Positions 32,357 through 36,859 of a stretch of 36,859 nucleotides of DNA are shown here, piece by piece. Numbering within the stretch: position 1 is the stretch's first letter; each line of letters begins with the position of its first letter. Origin of the DNA: JASFUX01 sp050050115 (GTDB taxonomy: Bacteria; Pseudomonadota; Alphaproteobacteria; Caulobacterales; Maricaulaceae); assembly GCA_050050115.1 (NCBI GenBank), contig JASFUX010000004.1:1-36859 (forward strand), read 5' to 3'. Both the position numbers and the translations under genes were made by a program. The notes beneath the pieces were generated by a model, which saw nothing but the letters and a program-made list of their open reading frames with translations, was not told the DNA's origin and ran no database searches.

Positions 32357-33391
32357 ATGAAAGTTCTTCTCACCGGCGTTGACGGCTATCTGGGGTGCCT
32401 CGCCGCGCCCTACCTGATGGAGCGCGGAATCGAGGTCGTCGGCCTCGACACGGGCCTCTACCGCGAGGGCTGGCTCTATCCGATGAAAGGCGATCGTCCG
32501 TTCACGATCACCAAGGACCTGCGCGACATCACCGCCGAGGACCTTCAGGGCTTTGACGCCGTGGCGCACCTCGCCGAGCTGTCGAACGACCCGCTCGGTC
32601 AGCAGGACCCTTCGATCACCTACGAGATCAACCACCAAGGCTCGGTGCGCCTGGCCGACCTGGCGCGCAAGGCCGGGGTGAAGCGGTTCGTCTACACCTC
32701 CTCGTGCAGCGCCTACGGCGCGGCTGCGACCGCGGAAAGCTCGGACTTCGTCAACGAAGAGACCGAGCCCAATCCGCAAACCGCCTACGCCGAGTGCAAG
32801 GTCAAGGTCGAGCAGGACGTTTCGAAGATGGCCGACGACGATTTCACCGTCTGCTTCTTGCGGAACGCCACCGCCTTCGGCGCGAGCCCGCGGATGCGCT
32901 TCGACATCGTCTTGAACAACCTCACCGGCGTCGCCTGGACCACCAAGGAGATCAAGCTCGCCTCCGACGGCACGCCCTGGCGGCCGATGGTGCACGCGCT
33001 CGACATCGCCAAGGCGATCCATCTGTCGCTGACCGCGCCTTCTGAGAACGTCCAGGCGCAGATCATGAACGTCGGCTCGAACGAGCAGAACTACCAGATC
33101 ATCGAGCTTGCGAAGATCGTCGCCAACACGATCCCCGGCTGCGAGCTGACGATCGGCAACTCGGACGGCGACAACCGCAGCTACATGGTGAACTTCGACA
33201 AGATCCACCGCCTGCTGCCGGACTTCAAATGCGAATGGTCGGCCGAGCGCGGCGCCAAGCAGCTCGTCGAGATGTACAAGTCGATCGACATGACCAAAGA
33301 GGTCTTCGAAGCCGATCCGTATACGCGCATTAAAGAGCTTTTGAAGCTGCGCAAGAACGGGCTCTTGGACGACAAGCTGTTCTGGACTTAG
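32357..33391 (+). CDS. NAD-dependent epimerase/dehydratase (extended SDR)
   Basis: 344 residues from the ATG at 32357 (AAGG 9 bases upstream; an ATG at 32339 is also in frame). Extended SDR of nucleotide-sugar enzymes: nucleotide-binding TGVDGYLG (6-13), AHLAELSNDP in the second strand region (70-79), SSCSAYG (115-121) and catalytic Tyr144-x3-Lys148 (YAECK). Substrate-binding portion includes RPMVHALDIAKAIHL. It follows the pyruvyl transferase by 143 bases and precedes the SAF oxidoreductase by 13. It might be the epimerase, dehydratase or ketoreductase of the branched sugar. The missing 4,6-dehydratase could be this protein, but the usual TDxxY active-site pattern is not seen. Confidence 0.88.
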   Translation: MKVLLTGVDGYLGCLAAPYLMERGIEVVGLDTGLYREGWLYPMKGDRPFTITKDLRDITAEDLQGFDAVAHLAELSNDPLGQQDPSITYEINHQGSVRLADLARKAGVKRFVYTSSCSAYGAAATAESSDFVNEETEPNPQTAYAECKVKVEQDVSKMADDDFTVCFLRNATAFGASPRMRFDIVLNNLTGVAWTTKEIKLASDGTPWRPMVHALDIAKAIHLSLTAPSENVQAQIMNVGSNEQNYQIIELAKIVANTIPGCELTIGNSDGDNRSYMVNFDKIHRLLPDFKCEWSAERGAKQLVEMYKSIDMTKEVFEADPYTRIKELLKLRKNGLLDDKLFWT

Positions 33392-33404
33392 GAGCGCTCG
33401 AGCG

Positions 33405-34745
33405 GTGTTCATCGTCGACACGGCCTTGAAGAAGCGAGTCGCCGAAGGGCGACCCGTCCAGGTCGGGATCTTCGGCGCGGGCTACATGGCCCGCGCCATC
33501 GCGCTTCAGATCGAAACGCATACGCCCGGCATGCGCGTCGCCGCGATCGCCAACCGGACGCCGGCGCGCGCGCACGATCTGCTGACCGGCCTCAACGCCG
33601 ATCCGGTCGCCTGCGAGACCGCCGATCAGATCGACGACGCGATCAAGGCCGGCCGCGCCGCGGTGACGGCCGATCCGCACGCCCTCGCCCAGGCCGAAGG
33701 CATCGACGTCGTCGTCGAAGGCACCGGCACGATCGACTACGGCCTTGAGGTGGTGCTCGCCTCGATCGCGGCGGGCAAGCACGTGGTGCTCTTGAACGCC
33801 GAGATCGACGGGCTCCTCGGCCCGATCCTCAAGAAGAAGGCCGACGCGGCCGGCGTGGTGATCACCTGCTGCGCGGGCGACGAGCCCGGCGTGGCGATGA
33901 ACCTGCACCGCTACGTCGTCGGCATGGGCGTTCGGCCGGTCCTGAACGGCCACACCAAGGGCTTTCACAACGTCTACCGCACGCCGGCGACGCAGCAGGC
34001 GTATGCGGACGAAAAAGGCCTCGACGTCAAGCTCGCCACCTCGGCTTGCGACGGCACCAAGATCTCCTTCGAGCAGGCGGTGATCGCCAATGCGACCGGC
34101 ATGGGCGTCGCCAAGCGCGGCATGATCGTGCCCGAGGCGCCGCCCGGAACCCGGGTCGAGGATCTGGGCAAGCTCTATGCGCCCCACCTCGATTTCGACG
34201 GGCCCGGCATCGTCGACTACGTGATCGGCACCGATCCTCTGACCGCCGTCTTCATCTACGGCGTGATCGACGATCCGCGCCACCATGCGCTGATGGAATA
34301 CTACAAGATGGGCCCCGGTCCGCTTTACTGCTTCTATTGGCCGACTCACCTCGTCCACCTCGAAGCCGCCACCACGATCGCGCGCACCGTGCTGTTCAAC
34401 GACCCGACCGGAACGCCGCTCGGCGGACCGGTGGTTGGCGTCGCTTCGGCGGCGAAATCAGACCTCAAGGCCGGCGAGACGCTCGACGGCATGGGCGGCT
34501 TCACCGCCTACGGCCTCTGTGACAACGCCGACGTGATGAGCACGGAGAACCTCCTGCCCATCGCCCTCGCCGACGGCTGCCGGCTGGTCAAGCCTGTCGC
34601 CAAGGACGCCGTGATCCGCTGGGACGACGTCGTCTGCGACGCCGCGCGCCCGGCCTTGAAGCTCTACCGCGAACAAGAAGCCCTGTTCGGACTGCGCGCC
34701 CCTGAGGCTGCTCGCTCCGACGCGCCGGAGGCAGCCTTCAAATGA
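33405..34745 (+). CDS. NAD(P)-dependent oxidoreductase with C-terminal SAF domain (COG4091-like)
   Basis: 446 residues, GTG start at 33405 with AGGAG about 10 bases upstream. Homoserine-dehydrogenase-like N-domain: Rossmann VGIFGAGYMARA (20-31), VVVEGTGTIDYGLEVVLASIAAGKHVVLLNAE and CAGDEPGVAMNL; then a C-terminal SAF (antifreeze-like) domain (about 345-420). This matches COG4091, often called a predicted homoserine dehydrogenase but commonly found in polysaccharide loci where it probably acts on a keto sugar or branched carbon chain. It overlaps the GT2 gene by 4 bp (ATGA), so production is coupled. The substrate is unknown, and the homoserine label should not be taken literally. Confidence 0.88.
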   Translation: MFIVDTALKKRVAEGRPVQVGIFGAGYMARAIALQIETHTPGMRVAAIANRTPARAHDLLTGLNADPVACETADQIDDAIKAGRAAVTADPHALAQAEGIDVVVEGTGTIDYGLEVVLASIAAGKHVVLLNAEIDGLLGPILKKKADAAGVVITCCAGDEPGVAMNLHRYVVGMGVRPVLNGHTKGFHNVYRTPATQQAYADEKGLDVKLATSACDGTKISFEQAVIANATGMGVAKRGMIVPEAPPGTRVEDLGKLYAPHLDFDGPGIVDYVIGTDPLTAVFIYGVIDDPRHHALMEYYKMGPGPLYCFYWPTHLVHLEAATTIARTVLFNDPTGTPLGGPVVGVASAAKSDLKAGETLDGMGGFTAYGLCDNADVMSTENLLPIALADGCRLVKPVAKDAVIRWDDVVCDAARPALKLYREQEALFGLRAPEAARSDAPEAAFK

Positions 34746-35794
34746 CCGCTTCCGCCGACATCGCCGCCTCCGCGCCCGAGCAAGCGCCCGCCCACGCCGC
34801 CGACGCTGCGGAACCCGCGCGCGGCCCGGCCGAAGAGCTGCCACTCGTTGCGGTGACGACGCCGGTCTACAACGGCGAGGAGTTCCTCGCCGAGACGATG
34901 GACGCCGTGCAGGCCCAGACCTGGCCGAATCTCGTCCACGTCGTGATCGACAACGCCAGCACCGACAGCACGCCTGAGATCCTCGCGCGGTATCAGAACG
35001 CCCGGGTGCCGGTGATCGTCCACCGCAATCCCGAGACGATCCCGATGAACCCGAACTGGAACCGGGCGGTCGAGATGGTGCCCAAGGACGCCGCCTACTT
35101 CCGGGTGCTCGCCGCGGACGACCTGATCGACCCGACCTCGACCGAGAAAATGGTCCGCCTGGCGATGCGCGACCCTGAGATCGGCGTCGTCGGCGCCTAT
35201 ACGCGCAAATCGGACAACCCCCCGATCCGCGCCCTGCCGAAGGACCAGGAAGTCTTCGACGGCACCGAGATCGCGCGCGGCTACATGACGTTCGACCACA
35301 ACTGTCTGTGGGCGAACCACCTCCTGTTCCGCCGGGACTTCGCCGACCGCTTCGTCCCTTTCTACGACCCGGCGTTCCACCACGACGACGTTGAGCGCGC
35401 GCTGGGCGCTCTGATCGGCGAGAAGTACGGCTTCGTGCACGAATACCTGGCGTTCACGCGAGTGCATGAGAACACGCATTCGAACTCGATCGCCTACGCC
35501 GACAGTTCGCACATCCGCGAATGGGTGATGATGCTCAAGCGCTACGCGCCCGAGCTGTTCCCTGCGCCGCGGGCCAAGCGCCTGATCCGCTCGCAGCTGT
35601 TCAAATACTACCGCGAGGTTCTCAATCTCGCCGCGCATGGCGACACCGCGCGCTACCGCGCCCAGATGGAACACCTTGAAAGACTGGGTCACCGGCCGCG
35701 CCCGTGGGATTTCGCCGCCGCCCTCGCCGAGTTCGTTCCGGGCAAGGCGCTGCGTCTCGTCCGCCGCAAGTGGAAGCGGCTCACCGCCCGCTAG
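34742..35794 (+). CDS. glycosyltransferase family 2 (paralogue of the 23460-24635 enzyme)
   Basis: 350-residue GT2 enzyme with VAVTTPVYNGEEFL (36-49), IDNASTDSTPEI (69-80) and AADD metal motif (124-127). A 33-residue Ala/Pro/Glu-rich leader precedes the domain. Compared by eye with the GT2 at 23460-24635, motif order, spacing and many residues agree (NGEEFL, QTxPNxVHV, STDxxPEILARY, PVIVHR, LAADD), while the C-terminal acceptor half differs more. That pattern fits duplication followed by a change of acceptor. The ATG overlaps the SAF oxidoreductase stop by 4 bp. The product should add one residue of the same glycan from a related donor. Confidence 0.92.
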   Translation: MTASADIAASAPEQAPAHAADAAEPARGPAEELPLVAVTTPVYNGEEFLAETMDAVQAQTWPNLVHVVIDNASTDSTPEILARYQNARVPVIVHRNPETIPMNPNWNRAVEMVPKDAAYFRVLAADDLIDPTSTEKMVRLAMRDPEIGVVGAYTRKSDNPPIRALPKDQEVFDGTEIARGYMTFDHNCLWANHLLFRRDFADRFVPFYDPAFHHDDVERALGALIGEKYGFVHEYLAFTRVHENTHSNSIAYADSSHIREWVMMLKRYAPELFPAPRAKRLIRSQLFKYYREVLNLAAHGDTARYRAQMEHLERLGHRPRPWDFAAALAEFVPGKALRLVRRKWKRLTAR

Positions 35795-35900
35795 ACCACC
35801 GCGCCGTCAGCGCTGAGGAACTGCAGAGAAAGCCCGCCGCCGCGCACGAGAATTGCTCCGCTCCGATCGATCAACCAACCTCTTTGGAATTGCCGCCGCC

Positions 35901-36859
35901 ATGTACAACGACGCTCCCGATAAAGAAGAAATAGCGCGCACCGGCGTCGTTCTCGTCACCGGTGGCACGGGCCGGCTCGGCGCTGCGCTCGTCAAGGAAA
36001 TGGCGGAGCTGGGCTATCGGCTGCGCGTTTTGACGCCCGACCGCCCGCTGGTTCATCCCAACGTCGAATGGATGTTCGGCGACTTCCGCGACACCGTCGA
36101 CTTCGACGCCGCGCTCAAGGACGTCAGAGCGGTGATCCACCTCGGCGCCGAGCTGTGGGACTCGCCCACGATGGAGCGGATCAACGGCCACGCCACCGCG
36201 GCCCTCGCCGCCGCCGCCGAGCGCGCCGAGATCGACTACTTCTGCTACACCAGCTCGATCTGCGTCTACGGATCGCCCAAAGCGCGGGTCGTCACCGAGG
36301 ACTCTCCGCTCACGCCTTCCGATGAGGTCACTAACGCGCACTACATCGAGCGGCCGTTCATGCAGGAATATGCGCGCACCAAGCTCCTCGGCGAGATCGC
36401 TGTTCGCAACACCGCCGAGCGCGTGCGCTACGACATCTTCCGGCCGACCGAGATTTCCTGGGAGCTTCATCTGACCCAGATCGCCCGCTGGCCGCTGTTG
36501 CGACGGATCTGGCGCGGTTATCGGCACAGCCACCAGATCTACTACGTCGACGTCGTGCATGCGCTGATCGCCTTCATGCGCCGCGGCCTGGCTGAACCGC
36601 GCGAGCCCGGCGCCGTCGAGACTTACAATCTCTCCGACGACAATGCGCCGGACGCGAGCTACCTCGGCGCGGCGCGGCAAGCCTATGCGCAGACCAAGAG
36701 CAAAGACGTCTGGACGCCGTTCTGCGTTCCGGGCTGGCTCGACATGGTCAAGGATCAGATCAAGCACCGGGTGTGGAACGGGCGGCTGCCGCTCGGCATG
36801 GTCCGCTTCGACAACGCCAAGCTCTTCGCGGCCGGGCACGCCCACCGCGTCGGCATCGC
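35901..36859 (+). CDS. NAD-dependent epimerase/dehydratase (3'-truncated by window edge)
   Basis: At least 319 codons are visible, open to the last base, so the gene continues beyond the window. Translating from the ATG at 35901 gives an extended SDR: TGGTGRLGAAL (20-30, nucleotide binding), AVIHLGAELWDSP (78-90), YTSSICVYGS (116-125) and Tyr157-x3-Lys161 (YARTK). It is the second SDR in the plus-strand operon, 106 bases after the GT2 gene, with only a weak ribosome site visible. Its LGAELWD and VYG-SP pattern differs from the SDR at 32357, so the two are not recent duplicates. Likely a nucleotide-sugar reductase or epimerase. Confidence 0.85.
   Translation, partial: MYNDAPDKEEIARTGVVLVTGGTGRLGAALVKEMAELGYRLRVLTPDRPLVHPNVEWMFGDFRDTVDFDAALKDVRAVIHLGAELWDSPTMERINGHATAALAAAAERAEIDYFCYTSSICVYGSPKARVVTEDSPLTPSDEVTNAHYIERPFMQEYARTKLLGEIAVRNTAERVRYDIFRPTEISWELHLTQIARWPLLRRIWRGYRHSHQIYYVDVVHALIAFMRRGLAEPREPGAVETYNLSDDNAPDASYLGAARQAYAQTKSKDVWTPFCVPGWLDMVKDQIKHRVWNGRLPLGMVRFDNAKLFAAGHAHRVGI

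Noticed and set aside
1..36859. Mobile elements, CRISPR arrays, tRNA/rRNA genes
   Set aside because: No transposase, integrase, terminal repeats, regularly spaced repeats, tRNA cloverleaf or rRNA sequence was recognised. Composition looks even across the window, so there is no clear sign of recent transfer, though the locus type is often exchanged.

Overview
The window is about 37 kb of uniformly GC-rich DNA, densely coding, with 4-bp start/stop overlaps and GAGG/GGAG-type ribosome binding sites. Gene content (MsrPQ, a FliL-like secreted protein behind a near-match to a CtrA box, an alpha-2-macroglobulin/PBP1C locus, pterin dehydratase) suggests an alphaproteobacterium, perhaps a marine Caulobacterales/Maricaulales/Hyphomonadaceae-type organism. 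That assignment is inference from gene content, not from a marker gene. I see no rRNA, tRNA, CRISPR array, insertion sequence or integrase.

Region 1 (1-6.0 kb) is ordinary chromosome. It holds the end of a PepSY-type membrane protein, the periplasmic methionine sulfoxide reductase pair msrP-msrQ, a DUF1993 protein, an AGCS amino acid:cation symporter, two small uncharacterised proteins, a pterin-4a-carbinolamine dehydratase and a secreted FliL-like protein. Three convergent pairs here meet with overlapping or almost touching stop codons.

Region 2 (6.0-14.4 kb, minus strand) is a three-gene operon: a giant alpha-2-macroglobulin with an intact CTEQ thioester motif, then a serine hydrolase of the beta-lactamase/family VIII esterase fold, then penicillin-binding protein 1C. 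The A2M-PBP1C pairing is a known envelope-defence arrangement. The hydrolase between them is the unusual part.

Region 3 (14.7-36.9 kb, running off the right edge) is a surface-polysaccharide locus. It encodes a CDP-glucose-type nucleotidyltransferase, a NovU-type sugar C-methyltransferase, an RmlC-type epimerase, a DegT and a class III aminotransferase, three oxidoreductases of the SDR or homoserine-dehydrogenase-like type, a GMC oxidase, a PIG-L deacetylase, a pyruvyl transferase, two paralogous GT2 glycosyltransferases, two GNAT-type acyltransferases and an Fe/2-oxoglutarate oxygenase. No flippase, polymerase, priming transferase or 4,6-dehydratase is present, so the locus must continue outside the window or be completed elsewhere. 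The enzymes fit synthesis of a branched-chain (C-methyl), amino-modified deoxysugar.

The standout is a three-gene minus-strand cassette inside region 3 (18.93-21.93 kb): an acyl-CoA-dehydrogenase-fold flavoenzyme, a stand-alone amino-acid adenylating enzyme and a free carrier protein. Gene set, the location of the dehydrogenase's catalytic Glu and the adenylation pocket (D-L-F-Y-L-A-L-V-C-K) all match the PltE/PltF/PltL type of system, which loads L-proline on a carrier and oxidises it to pyrroline- or pyrrole-2-carboxyl thioester. In aminocoumarin antibiotics that acyl group is attached to a deoxysugar. Here the setting suggests decoration of a cell-surface glycan with a proline-derived heterocycle, with a flanking GNAT-type protein as a candidate transferase. 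This is a prediction from sequence only.
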